Made by a program: the position numbers and the translations under genes. Positions 8,695 to 17,025 of a stretch of DNA of 64,000 nt are shown one piece after another. Numbering within the stretch: the stretch's first letter is position 1; each line of letters starts with the position of its first letter. The notes under the pieces are model-generated. The model was given only the letters and a program-made list of their open reading frames with translations, was not told the DNA's origin and ran no database searches. Source of the stretch: Pseudoalteromonas aliena SW19 (GTDB taxonomy: Bacteria > Pseudomonadota > Gammaproteobacteria > Enterobacterales > Alteromonadaceae); NCBI RefSeq assembly GCF_014905615.1, contig NZ_AQGU01000022.1, positions 62,001 through 126,000 on the forward strand, given 5' to 3'.

Positions 8695-9627
8695 TTACTT
8701 TAAAAAATCAGCTATTGACTCTAAATGATGCTGCATAGACAGCTTTTTAACATATCCTAATCCTGGGTAATGCTGCCTTTGAGCTAGTTTAAGAAATTCT
8801 TGATGTGCTTTAGACGCAAATACTTTAGGGTCGGTATCATTAACTAGTTTTGTTAGCGCTTCCAAAAATTTACCACCAGGGTCTGCTGGAGAACTATTAC
8901 TATCTGAAATGTAGTGCTTTATGAACATATCGTCTTCGTCATCTTCATCAAGATATGTTAAGTGTATAGCTACAGCGTATGCTGGCCCACCTGACTCAGA
9001 ATATTCATCACCATTAATCAGAAAATCCCCGAATCCATCCATATTTTCATCTTCATACATGATATGAAGCTCAGAAAAATGTTCTTTAGCTGGGTAGTCT
9101 TTATTAGATTTTTGTTTATTGAACCCATCTTTAATTAAGATTCTTTTATCTTTAGTAAAAATCCTGCGATATCGCTTTTGCGCAAACTTCTCAATGAATA
9201 TATGTGTGAACTGATTTTTGAAGTTTGATAAAAGTTTCTCTAACTCTCGACCATCAGTAAATCCATAATGGATTAGTGTAATATTGTTATCTGGATAATC
9301 CTTTATATACTTCTCTAAAGTATTAATATCAGTATCTTCATCACATATTAGTGCAACATTTAAATTTTCATAATCGAGAATCCCTTCTTCATTTAGACAA
9401 TCAATTAATGCAGTGTTATCAAATGAGAAGTCACCATATATAGGATTAATTATTATAGAGAAGCTACAGAGCTCTGAGATTAGAACTCTAAATGATTTGA
9501 GCAGAGGGTTCAGATTACTTTTTACAGGTTCAATTATTGGTGAGATTTGTGATTTAGATATTAACTCTGCATTCTCTCTTAGTAGAATTAATTCATTTTG
9601 CTTGCCACGAAGATAAGGGTAATACAT
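8695..9627 (-). CDS. sce7725-type / phage beta-family protein
   Basis: The product begins MYYPYLRGKQNELILLRE, the signature opening of sce7725/beta family proteins (related to a T4-type phage beta protein), and continues with ISPIIEPVK. The role is unknown. This family is recurrently found beside sce7726-type genes, as here. The start was set at 9627 because AAGGA then lies six bases upstream. A second ATG at 9633 sits directly on that site. The protein is acidic, with a DEDDEDD run near residue 230. It lies in the middle of the three-gene operon, 27 bases after the sce7726-type gene and 17 before the RES gene. Confidence 0.75.
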   Translation of the reverse strand: MYYPYLRGKQNELILLRENAELISKSQISPIIEPVKSNLNPLLKSFRVLISELCSFSIIINPIYGDFSFDNTALIDCLNEEGILDYENLNVALICDEDTDINTLEKYIKDYPDNNITLIHYGFTDGRELEKLLSNFKNQFTHIFIEKFAQKRYRRIFTKDKRILIKDGFNKQKSNKDYPAKEHFSELHIMYEDENMDGFGDFLINGDEYSESGGPAYAVAIHLTYLDEDDEDDMFIKHYISDSNSSPADPGGKFLEALTKLVNDTDPKVFASKAHQEFLKLAQRQHYPGLGYVKKLSMQHHLESIADFLK

Positions 9628-9654
9628 TGACATTCCTTATTTTTATTACCTTAC

Positions 9655-10548
9655 TCACTGAAGTATGCCTCTAGACAATGCTAAAGACAAATTATTTATT
9701 TGTTTACTAGATAACTTACTACAGAGTGTCGAAACCTTTAAAGATTTTGGTGCATTAATAACTAACTCTTTTTTTTGTTTTGAAAAACTTCTATTTTTCA
9801 GTTCTTTCAATATGTACCCATGAACCACATCAATAGGTATATCCTGAAATAACTTTCTACACTCTTTATAGAGTAACGTATTGGGCACCGTAGGTATAAA
9901 ACCATAATATTGATTGATTATGTTAATGTATTCACTTTGTCTCAATGCATCAAATTGAACGCTCTTACAAAGGTTTTCTAAATTAGATAATGGTTTCTTA
10001 ATTATTTTAAAAGTATCTCTCGAAGTGAACTCAATTAGGCCTACTTTATGGGGAATTTTATCTAATAGTTTGGATACATGTTTTTTATCTGTCACCACAC
10101 TAACAAACTCAGAAAAGCATTGGTAATCAGTCAGTTGCTGGTCTAGGCGTTCTAAAGAATCAAGTTCTGTTTTGATTTCATATATATGAGATGTTCCATT
10201 CAAAATCATCGCATCGGCTTTGCTTTTTGCAATTCGAAACTCAGATATCATAGACGCCGTATTTAACGAGTACTTCCCAAGTAAAATTTTATTTGCTATT
10301 GAGTTTTTATAAAGATATTCATTTCTATAAACCTTAGACAGCTTATTGTATGTACATTCAAATAGTTCACTTAAGCTCTTGTAACGCCCAACTTCAATAT
10401 CAAGTTCTTTAATTATTAAATTAAGCGTTGGTGAGAAACCTTTGTTTGCTAATTCATTAAAAACTGAAGACGAGAAAATGCGTGCCAAAAGCGGCCCGGA
10501 TTTTTTATCTGTCTTTGTAATTTTAAATAAATTTTCTTTTGAAGTCAT
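9655..10548 (-). CDS. sce7726-type protein with PD-(D/E)XK-like core
   Basis: This 297-residue protein is recognised as sce7726 family by the order YRNEYLYKNSIANKILLG (about residues 74-91), SEFRIAKSKADAMILNG and YEIKTELDSLERLDQQL. The arrangement E103, D112, E124-I-K126 is that of a PD-(D/E)XK nuclease fold, so metal-dependent nucleic acid cleavage is plausible but unproven. It is the first gene of the operon with the beta-family and RES genes. The start at 10548 lacks a strong ribosome site. Codon use and AT-richness differ from the flanking housekeeping genes, as expected for transferred DNA. Confidence 0.72.
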   Translation of the reverse strand: MTSKENLFKITKTDKKSGPLLARIFSSSVFNELANKGFSPTLNLIIKELDIEVGRYKSLSELFECTYNKLSKVYRNEYLYKNSIANKILLGKYSLNTASMISEFRIAKSKADAMILNGTSHIYEIKTELDSLERLDQQLTDYQCFSEFVSVVTDKKHVSKLLDKIPHKVGLIEFTSRDTFKIIKKPLSNLENLCKSVQFDALRQSEYINIINQYYGFIPTVPNTLLYKECRKLFQDIPIDVVHGYILKELKNRSFSKQKKELVINAPKSLKVSTLCSKLSSKQINNLSLALSRGILQ

Positions 10549-10849
10549 AAAAGCAAATATAAAGTTATCTGGGTATATTTTACAACAGAAAATTGCATTT
10601 TTGCAGTTTATCTAACAAACCAGTCTAATAGCTGAAATAAAAGAAAAGTATAGATACCCAATAAAATAGGAAAACTAGCTTTTGCCTACTACTTAGTTAA
10701 CTTAAACTCTAATCTCACTTCTAATCTAAAAATAAAAAATAACTTCGCCAGAGACACCAGGGACATGGACTTTACGTTCGCATCTGAAAGAAGATAGTAA
10801 CGAGATGCACAGGCACATTAAGATAGCCCAAAAAGAGGCTAACGCCTGA

Positions 10850-10875
10850 CGCGCCAGCAAGCTGTTCGCCTACAA
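10850..10875. repeat. Solitary REP-like unit
   Basis: The 26 bases here match at about 22 positions the reverse complement of the TGTAGGCGTGCAGCTTGCTG units in the tandem array at 19977-20490. This is a single dispersed copy of the same repeat family. Confidence 0.55.
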
Positions 10876-10925
10876 TAAACACTACATATAACTAGCTTTC
10901 GGTGTGCTCATTGCATAGGCGATCC

Positions 10926-10952
10926 GTTGGGTTTCGCGCCACTCAACCCAAC
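10926..10952. repeat. GTTGGGTT/AACCCAAC inverted repeat
   Basis: An 8-base perfect stem flanks an 11-base loop (TCGCGCCACTC). This resembles short palindromic repeats scattered in gammaproteobacterial genomes. It sits at the edge of the accessory island, just beyond the antiporter remnant. Confidence 0.5.
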
Positions 10953-11003
10953 CTACGTACGCTATAAACGTGAGCCTAGCGCTAAACAAATCATTGTTAA
11001 TGA

Positions 11004-11530
11004 TTACGGCTTTAAAAGTCGCTTTTCTGGATTGTTTAAGTACTTTAAGCCAATGGTAACTATGCGTGTATGCACCATTGTTATAACGCGTATTTGCACA
11101 TTACCAATAACAACAATATCGCCTTTACTGACTTCTCCTGAAAGCTTTTGGTTGATCACTTCTTCCAAGCTTATCTCTTCTGGGGCGTCTATTTGCATGT
11201 GATAAGAGTAAAATATATCACCTACCAAGGTAACCCCTTTCACTTTAAGTTCGTTGTGCGCTAAGTGGCTATCTTGATGGTTTGTTTTATCGGTTGCTGT
11301 AAAAACTAAATCAACAAAAGGTCTGTTATCTGGTTTTAAAACAACAAATAAATGATCGTTTGGTTTTAACTTAGTTGATCCTCGTGGCGGTATGATTGAC
11401 GGGCCTCGTGTGAACATAGCAACAACCACACTCTCAGGAAGTGCAGCATGTGACAAACTGCGCCCAGAAACCCGAGAAACGTCACTTAAAGTGTACTCTA
11501 CAATTTCTATATCAAAAATGTGAAGGGTCA
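11004..11530 (-). pseudogene. C-terminal remnant of a NhaP2/CvrA-type K+/H+ antiporter
   Basis: An open frame follows a TAA at about 11530. It encodes only the cytoplasmic tail of a cation/proton antiporter. First comes a TrkA-C/RCK-like domain (SRVSGRSLSHAALPESVVVA, IIPPRGSTKLKPNDHLFVVL). Then comes a CorC/HlyC-type domain (EEISLEEVINQKLSG to VITMVHTRIVTIGLKYL). The whole transmembrane part expected upstream (about 400 residues) is missing; 11531-12299 is non-coding. The frame from a TTG at 11456 would give 150 residues, but homology-like sequence continues past it up to the stop. The gene is therefore 5'-truncated and probably dead, marking DNA loss at the island border. Confidence 0.65.
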
Positions 11531-12299
11531 GCCCTTACATCTTGCTAAGATCAAAAGCTAATCTATCGTTTAACACCCTTCCCCCGTCATCACGCCCTGA
11601 AAATAAGTAATTGATGAGTAATATCGCGCATGGATGCGCGATGAGGCGAAGCTAGGCCATGGGTGAAAAGCGTAGCTTTGAACAAGAGGCCATGGATGGC
11701 CGAACTGGGGAGCGTACAAAGATGTGTAAGTTGGTCTATCTTCGCCGTTTATATTCACATCAATTTCGGTTTGAAGGATTAAGCGTGATGCTCGGGTGGC
11801 GCTGGGAGAGTCCTGATAGGGGCCAGCGACAGCCCCCTTTGGCTGCTGTCGCCAGCGCGAAAAACCTTGAATAAGGTTTTTTACACAGTTTGTAACACGT
11901 GCCAGAAAGCTCAGTATCTATAATGGTTAACCTGTCACAGGTGTTAAATCCTTCGTGGCTAAAGCCATCTCCTACTACCAATATTTAATCTCTGTGCAAC
12001 GAAACGCCTCTGTGCCATCAGGGGTGAAATTCGCTTTTACTCCTCCTACAATTTAGACGACCCCTAGCGATTTTATCGTTGTACTCCAGCCACCCAAATG
12101 GTGATTTGTATCTTGGGATCAACGCCATAGGTATTTACCGTATAGAGCCAAAGGGTAAGCTTTAAAACCTAATACACTGGTCATTGCTATTACCAGAGCT
12201 TTTTACCATTCACTTATCAGCGAAAGTCGCTTTTTTACAATTATTTTTATTTACTCGTCACTAAACTAGATAGTTGTTATTTATCTATTAGGAACGATT
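11531..12299. other. Structured non-coding region, unidentified
   Basis: No convincing gene is present in 770 bases. Visible structure includes AAGGGTCAGCCCTT at 11523-11536, nested GGCCATGG/CCATGGATGGCC repeats around 11656-11702, and a strong hairpin with GCGACAG/CTGTCGC arms at 11824-11857. A terminator-like AAAACCTT...AAGGTTTTTT lies at 11864-11882. Frames on both strands here are short, have poor codon use and overlap the hairpins. The stretch looks like the remains of a mobile or repeat element that replaced the 5' end of the antiporter gene. Confidence 0.5.
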
Positions 12300-12749
12300 A
12301 TGCAAAGAGCTAATTACTATACAGTTGAACCCGAGTTAATGACCTACTTGATTAATCAAGAAGCACTGATCAAACAAAAAGTCGAAGCGAGCTTTGGATT
12401 AACAATTTGGGAGCTACTAAAACTAAGAGCATCACAGTTAAACCAATGTGCGTATTGCTTAGCAATGCATAGCAAACAAGCGCTGGAGTATGGCGAAAGT
12501 ATTAACCGTATTATTGCCCTCAATGCGTGGCAAGACACGCCTCTTTATAACGAGAAAGAGCGTGCTGCATTAGCGCTTTGCGAAAAGTTAACCTTGTCAC
12601 AAAACATTGATGATGACTTTTATCTTGTTCTTGCCGAGTTATTTGATCAACCAAGTTTAGTTACCCTCACTGTGGCAATCAATGCTATAAATAGCTGGAA
12701 TCGCATGGTGAAAATGTTTAAACCGACTGTTGAGTTTAATGAACGATAA
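12300..12749 (+). CDS. AhpD-like carboxymuconolactone decarboxylase family protein
   Basis: A 149-residue protein of the AhpD/CMD family. It carries the redox motif C52-A-Y-C55 followed by LAMHSKQAL, the typical CxxCxxxH active-site arrangement of peroxidase-like members. These helical proteins form oligomers and reduce peroxides or serve as redox partners. The start ATG follows AGGAACGAT. The last 11 bases overlap an AraC-type regulator gene, so the two are coupled and the regulator likely controls this operon. The physiological substrate cannot be read from the sequence. Confidence 0.88.
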   Translation: MQRANYYTVEPELMTYLINQEALIKQKVEASFGLTIWELLKLRASQLNQCAYCLAMHSKQALEYGESINRIIALNAWQDTPLYNEKERAALALCEKLTLSQNIDDDFYLVLAELFDQPSLVTLTVAINAINSWNRMVKMFKPTVEFNER

Positions 12750-13476
12750 ACTATTACTTGAGCTTTATAGTCCAACGGGCAATATCGCAAATTATGTACA
12801 AGCACTTTGGTTTGCTCGCGCCCAGTTTTCAGGTGAGAGCTGGCTACCCTGCGATGGTGCCCAAGGGGTGATATTTTTAATTTCTGGGCAGCTTAACTTA
12901 GCTGGCAAACCATTAAGCCTCCCCTATTTCATGCAAACCATATCAACTCAATCAGAAAAAGTGACATTTACTGCAGGCTCCATTTTTTGTGGGATTAGGT
13001 TTAAGCCCGCAGGGCTTGCTCACCTAAAAAAGGTTAATCATTCCCTTGTTGCCCCAACCACTTTAACGGGTATTGCACAAGCGCTTAATCAACATGCGAG
13101 TCTAGATTCATTTATTGATTTATTATCAGCACACTTCAATGTACCAGAAGTACATCATCATACTATTGAGCATACACAAACACTGATCCATAAAATAATC
13201 AATCTTACCCCACTTACTACTGCTTACGATGATAGCCCAAAAGGCAGAAGGCAATTAGAGCGTTACGTAAAAAATACCTGCGGCATTACCGCCAAACACT
13301 TAGCACGTATTTACAGAGTCAGACAGGCCAAAAAATTGATAAAAGAAAGCCCACAGCTAAGTTTGGCACAACTCGCTCTTGAATGCGGTTTTGCTGATCA
13401 ATCCCATCTAAACAATGAATTCAATGTCATTTTGCAAATAACTCCCGCCAAATATAAAAAGTTAATTCATCAGTGA
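12739..13476 (+). CDS. AraC family transcriptional regulator
   Basis: This regulator has a DUF6597-like N-terminal sensing domain (about residues 1-150; YVQALWFARA, GIRFKPAGLAHL) and a C-terminal double helix-turn-helix (about 160-245; GRRQLERYVKNTCGITAKHL, LAQLALECGFADQSHLNNEF, ITPAKYKKL). The start is set at the ATG at 12739, inside the end of the AhpD-like gene. A TTG at 12730 would add three codons. The pair resembles self-contained redox-response operons. The inducer is unknown. Confidence 0.85.
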   Translation: MNDKLLLELYSPTGNIANYVQALWFARAQFSGESWLPCDGAQGVIFLISGQLNLAGKPLSLPYFMQTISTQSEKVTFTAGSIFCGIRFKPAGLAHLKKVNHSLVAPTTLTGIAQALNQHASLDSFIDLLSAHFNVPEVHHHTIEHTQTLIHKIINLTPLTTAYDDSPKGRRQLERYVKNTCGITAKHLARIYRVRQAKKLIKESPQLSLAQLALECGFADQSHLNNEFNVILQITPAKYKKLIHQ

Positions 13477-13505
13477 GTGCTGTGTTATTGCTGCTATAAC
13501 AAACA

Positions 13506-13530
13506 AAAAGCCTGCAATAAGCAGGCTTTT
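13506..13530. terminator. Bidirectional rho-independent terminator
   Basis: A perfect 10-base stem AAAAGCCTGC/GCAGGCTTTT closes an AATAA loop, between the AraC gene (+) and the convergent gene ending at 13595 (-). Confidence 0.88.
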
Positions 13531-13594
13531 GATTAGCATAAGCAATGACAAGATATACAAAATATTTAAAACTATTATTTATAATCCTAAATTT

Positions 13595-14302
13595 TTATGA
13601 AAGTCCATGCTCAATATCCCGAAAAGTCCATTGTCCGTTTGGATCTGCTATATCAATTAATTCACAGGCTCTTTTATTCCAAGCGGCTAACCATGAAATA
13701 TAATTTGTTAGTTGGTGATAAGCGCGGTCTGGCGCATCAGGACGAATTCTTGACATTGAGAAACCTGAATACGTAGCACCACTTCCTACCCAACTAACAA
13801 TTGATGACACAGCTCCACCGCCTGGAACTACAAAACCAGCAGTCGTTGTTACTAACCCTAATATAGTCGCTGTTTTTTCAACAGCATTACCCGTTTTCAT
13901 TATGTCGCCGCTTATAACAGGATGTAATAAAGCTAATAAGTTAACTGCTTGTGGCTGATTAGAAGCAACTGCAACATCATTTGACGTTTTTGAAGTATTT
14001 GTAGGTGCACCTCTTCCTCGCATTGCAGGAAGTAAGCTATTAAAGGATTTTTGGCTACTATTACTTGTTGAAAATTTAACTGATTGTGTGCTTAAGCCAC
14101 CGGCTTTAACTCTTTTTTCATCTCGTGGCGTTACAGTTGATTTATAAGTTCGTTGTAATCGACGATAAACAGCTGCACTACATTGTGTCATTTGTATTGC
14201 TAAAGCAGCTTGCTCCTTGAAGGCTTTACCAATCGCACGTTCAGAAAGTTGCGTTAGCTGTGTTTTTTTCTTTAGCGCATGTTGGCCGATAATAATATCC
14301 AC
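13595..14302 (-). CDS. Hypothetical protein with glycine-rich hydrophobic hairpin
   Basis: I do not recognise this 235-residue protein. The N-terminal third is basic and helical (ALKKKTQLTQLSERAIGKAF; AVYRRLQRTY) and a serine-rich linker follows (about 70-110). One hydrophobic, glycine-rich stretch lies at about 145-180 (LGLVTTTAGFVVPGGGAVSSI, VGSGATYSGF), resembling membrane-inserting or glycine-zipper segments. The C-terminus is tryptophan-rich (ISWLAAWNK, GQWTF). It has no signal peptide. It follows a lipoprotein gene on the same strand after 178 bases, so cotranscription is uncertain. It could be a secreted effector or structural protein; no function is claimed. Confidence 0.55.
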   Translation of the reverse strand: MDIIIGQHALKKKTQLTQLSERAIGKAFKEQAALAIQMTQCSAAVYRRLQRTYKSTVTPRDEKRVKAGGLSTQSVKFSTSNSSQKSFNSLLPAMRGRGAPTNTSKTSNDVAVASNQPQAVNLLALLHPVISGDIMKTGNAVEKTATILGLVTTTAGFVVPGGGAVSSIVSWVGSGATYSGFSMSRIRPDAPDRAYHQLTNYISWLAAWNKRACELIDIADPNGQWTFRDIEHGLS

Positions 14303-14480
14303 AAAAATATCCCTATTTATTATTTAATTGCCAGAATTATATCATGCAATTCAACCGTATGAATATCTAAAAAATATAGATTTAAAGTGTGCTTAACCGA
14401 CATGAAGCTAGTAAAAACGAAATTAAGCATTTTAGAAATTTTAAGAAGCACATATGATTTAGTAAACAATTAGAAGCTGG

Positions 14481-15347
14481 TTATTGGCTTATTTGCGGCT
14501 TAATGCCACTCAAGTCTAACTGAATAGTCATTTCTACATTTTCAGGTTCTACCGCAACATCACTTAGACCAGTTTTAGTAAAATAATCTTCGAAGTCCTG
14601 CTGGTATTCAGGAAAAACCTGCGTATACGCAGTAATAAACAAACTCAGCTTTTTAGCTATTATTGGGTAGGTTGCGGCAAGTTCCCGCAATTTTTCAGGT
14701 TCAACAAAGGTAAATTCAGCATAAATATTAAAGTCGTTCTCAGCATTAGTTTTACCATATCTAGATAAAAATCCATTTTCATAATCAGGCCCTATATTTT
14801 TATTTTGCGTTAAAGCCTCATAATTCGAGGATACAGGCTCCCACTCTTTTGGCAGCAAAGCTTGCCATGCAAATATAACGAAAGGTGAACGTATATAAAT
14901 TAATGAGCTTAATTCATGGTGAACCCCTTTCAATGAGTTTTCGAAGTTAAAGTTCGTGCCATTTTGATCTGAGATACTTACTAATATTATGGAGTTGCTT
15001 GAGTATGTTCCACCCGCTTCAGCTCCTTCCATAAGCATAGGACCAGAGAGATAAATAGCGTCAATTACTTCAGTAACAAACCCTTGAGGGTATGTCGTTA
15101 ATGCGGCCTCAATACCATCAAGTGACTCAGAAGAATCTGCAAGCGTAGTCATTTCCATTTCAAGAATTGGGGGCTCTCCATCACTGACTGCAAATTGTTC
15201 TGGGAAAAATAAACGAGTATCACCAGTTTTAATATCGAGCTGGTATGTTTTTGCTAATCTATTAGCTTGTTCTGTTTCACTTTCTGAGTAAGAGCATGCG
15301 TTCAAAAAAAATAAAAAACTAAACAGGACAAAAACTTTATTTTTCAT
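14481..15347 (-). CDS. Putative lipoprotein, unknown
   Basis: A 288-residue exported lipoprotein with signal MKNKVFVLFSFLFFLNAC, a clear lipobox (LNAC, Cys at residue 18). The mature part is acidic and has no domain I recognise. It contains a LEMEMTTLADSSESLDGIEA stretch, and the C-terminal EMTIQLDLSGIKPQIS may be a beta strand pair. The Glu at +2 is not Asp, so outer-membrane sorting is possible. The gene is followed by the unrecognised 13595-14302 gene and preceded by the NhaC operon terminator, so it starts its own transcript. Confidence 0.6.
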   Translation of the reverse strand: MKNKVFVLFSFLFFLNACSYSESETEQANRLAKTYQLDIKTGDTRLFFPEQFAVSDGEPPILEMEMTTLADSSESLDGIEAALTTYPQGFVTEVIDAIYLSGPMLMEGAEAGGTYSSNSIILVSISDQNGTNFNFENSLKGVHHELSSLIYIRSPFVIFAWQALLPKEWEPVSSNYEALTQNKNIGPDYENGFLSRYGKTNAENDFNIYAEFTFVEPEKLRELAATYPIIAKKLSLFITAYTQVFPEYQQDFEDYFTKTGLSDVAVEPENVEMTIQLDLSGIKPQISQ

Positions 15348-15375
15348 TTAAACAATCCTTGTTTTATGCCCTAAA

Positions 15376-15399
15376 AAAGCCTGCATAGTTGCAGGCTTT
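15376..15399 (-). terminator. Terminator of the NhaC-type gene
   Basis: A 10-base stem AAAGCCTGCA/TGCAGGCTTT is followed on the minus strand by a run of T. It lies downstream of the gene ending at 15458. It is similar in sequence to the terminator at 13506. Confidence 0.85.
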
Positions 15400-15457
15400 G
15401 AGGCATTTTATAAATAATTAAAACTCAGTACTTACAACTCACTTTTATAAGACGTTT

Positions 15458-16834
15458 TTATAACACAAGTATGCTTGTGACTAAGTACGCTAAAAACGTA
15501 AGACCACCACCAAATAAGGCATACGGTAGCTGCGTTTTAACGTGGGTAAGTAAGTCACACCCTGATGCAATAGCCGATACAGCGCTGGTGTCGGATATAG
15601 GCGAGCAATGATCGCCAAATATACCACCACCCAAAATAGCACCTACCACAAGCGATGGCGGTAAACCTAGCGCTTGAATAAGTGGCACACCAATTGGGAT
15701 TAATATGGCAAACGTGCCCCACGATGTACCCGTAGTAAACGACATTACCGCGCCGGTCAAAAACAGCACCGGTACGATTAAGTAAATAGGTAAGTAGTCG
15801 CCAACCAGTGACGCTACAAATACGCCGGTGCCAAGCTCTTTTAAGCTTGCGCCAAGTGTAAGCGAAAGCAGTACAATGGCGACCAGTGGCATTAATTCGC
15901 CCATGCCTTTAAAACCGGTATCAACTAATTGATGGTGCGTAAATTTACGAGAACCAATCATTAAAAAGTAAGCGACAACAATGGCTAAAACCGTTGCATA
16001 TAATACTGATTTAGAACCGCTGCCCTCGGCTAGTACACCATTACCGGTGTAGTACATAAAGCCAACCATGCTGGTAATAAGCGTAATAAGCGGGATTAAC
16101 ATGTAACGCGCTTTAGAGCCTTTTACTTCTTCTTTTAAGTCAGTTGTTTGAAGCTCTAGTTTTTCTTCGGCTTCTTTCATTGGGCCATGCACTTTATCAA
16201 ACGCGATGGTATAAAAAACAATGGCAAGGGTAATTATGGCGTAAAAGTTATACCCTACGCTGCCCCATAACACCGATACCGCCGACTCACCTAGCTCGTA
16301 GTTACCTAACAAACCAAGTACAAATGCACCCCAGCCGTTAAGCAGTATTAAAATACACACTGGCGCACTGGTGCTGTCAATAATGTACGCTAGACGCGCT
16401 CGGCTCATTTTAAATTTGTCGAATAAGCCACGCGATAAAATACCCGAGGTAAGTACGCTCAGGTTCGATTCTATAAACACCGCAATGCCGGTAAACATGG
16501 TTAAAAAGCCCACTTGGCGCTTACTTTTTGCAATGCCTTTGTTCATTAGCATATTAACGGTTGCTGCAACGCCGCCAGATTCGCGAATGTAGGCAAGCAG
16601 TGCACCAATTAAAATACTAAATATTAATATGCGTGTATTACCTGGCGAGCTGGCAACCGAAATAATACGTTCAATGGTATTTAAAAAAGTGTCAAACACG
16701 CTATTACCTTCGCCCTGAAAGGCGAGTAGAAACTCAGAAGAAGCAACGGCAACAAGTAGCGCCATAATCACTTCTTTTCGCCAAAACACGATAGCAATCG
16801 CAATTAGCGGCGGTAAAATAGAATACCAATGCAT
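15458..16834 (-). CDS. NhaC-family sodium/proton antiporter-like carrier
   Basis: A 458-residue integral membrane protein with about 11-12 hydrophobic segments and NhaC-family motifs: FTTGTSWGTFAILIPIGVP, GDHCSPISDTS and IFIESNLSVL-type helices. NhaC members exchange Na+ for H+, though related carriers move organic anions or amino acids. It lies about 190 bases downstream of the serine hydrolase and NamZ-like genes on the same strand. It may therefore import a product released by these envelope enzymes; this is inference from context. Its transcript ends at the hairpin at 15376-15399. Confidence 0.82.
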   Translation of the reverse strand: MHWYSILPPLIAIAIVFWRKEVIMALLVAVASSEFLLAFQGEGNSVFDTFLNTIERIISVASSPGNTRILIFSILIGALLAYIRESGGVAATVNMLMNKGIAKSKRQVGFLTMFTGIAVFIESNLSVLTSGILSRGLFDKFKMSRARLAYIIDSTSAPVCILILLNGWGAFVLGLLGNYELGESAVSVLWGSVGYNFYAIITLAIVFYTIAFDKVHGPMKEAEEKLELQTTDLKEEVKGSKARYMLIPLITLITSMVGFMYYTGNGVLAEGSGSKSVLYATVLAIVVAYFLMIGSRKFTHHQLVDTGFKGMGELMPLVAIVLLSLTLGASLKELGTGVFVASLVGDYLPIYLIVPVLFLTGAVMSFTTGTSWGTFAILIPIGVPLIQALGLPPSLVVGAILGGGIFGDHCSPISDTSAVSAIASGCDLLTHVKTQLPYALFGGGLTFLAYLVTSILVL

Positions 16835-17025
16835 AAAAAGTTAACCTTTATTATTAGCGAGTAAACCTCGCTTTGTACGCGTTTTAACGCTTATTTGTTA
16901 AGCCTAACAACATAAACTGGCTTAGTTTTATAGACCGCTTAGCTTAATGGATTGGCTTACTCAAGTCACCTGTAAATAAATCACTTAAGGTGGCACAGTT
17001 AGTACGTTTTAACCTATACGATAGC

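Larger units (their letters stand above)
10549..11003. other. Non-coding stretch upstream of the three-gene cassette
   Basis: This 455-base gap holds the presumed promoter region of the sce7726 operon (AT-rich, 10549-10760). It also holds a solitary REP-like unit and a short GTTGGGTT hairpin, annotated separately. A small + strand frame begins near 10927, but it overlaps the hairpin and runs antisense to the antiporter remnant, so I do not call it a gene. Confidence 0.6.

Noticed and set aside
10927..11202. Open frame of 91 residues on the + strand
   Set aside because: It overlaps the palindromic repeat and the antisense of the antiporter tail; cysteine/isoleucine runs are unlike a real protein.
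11570..11981. Three overlapping short frames on both strands (MNINGEDRP, MGEKRSFEQ, MVVGDGFSH)
   Set aside because: They overlap one another and strong hairpins, have no ribosome sites and show no domain; treated as non-coding repeat sequence.
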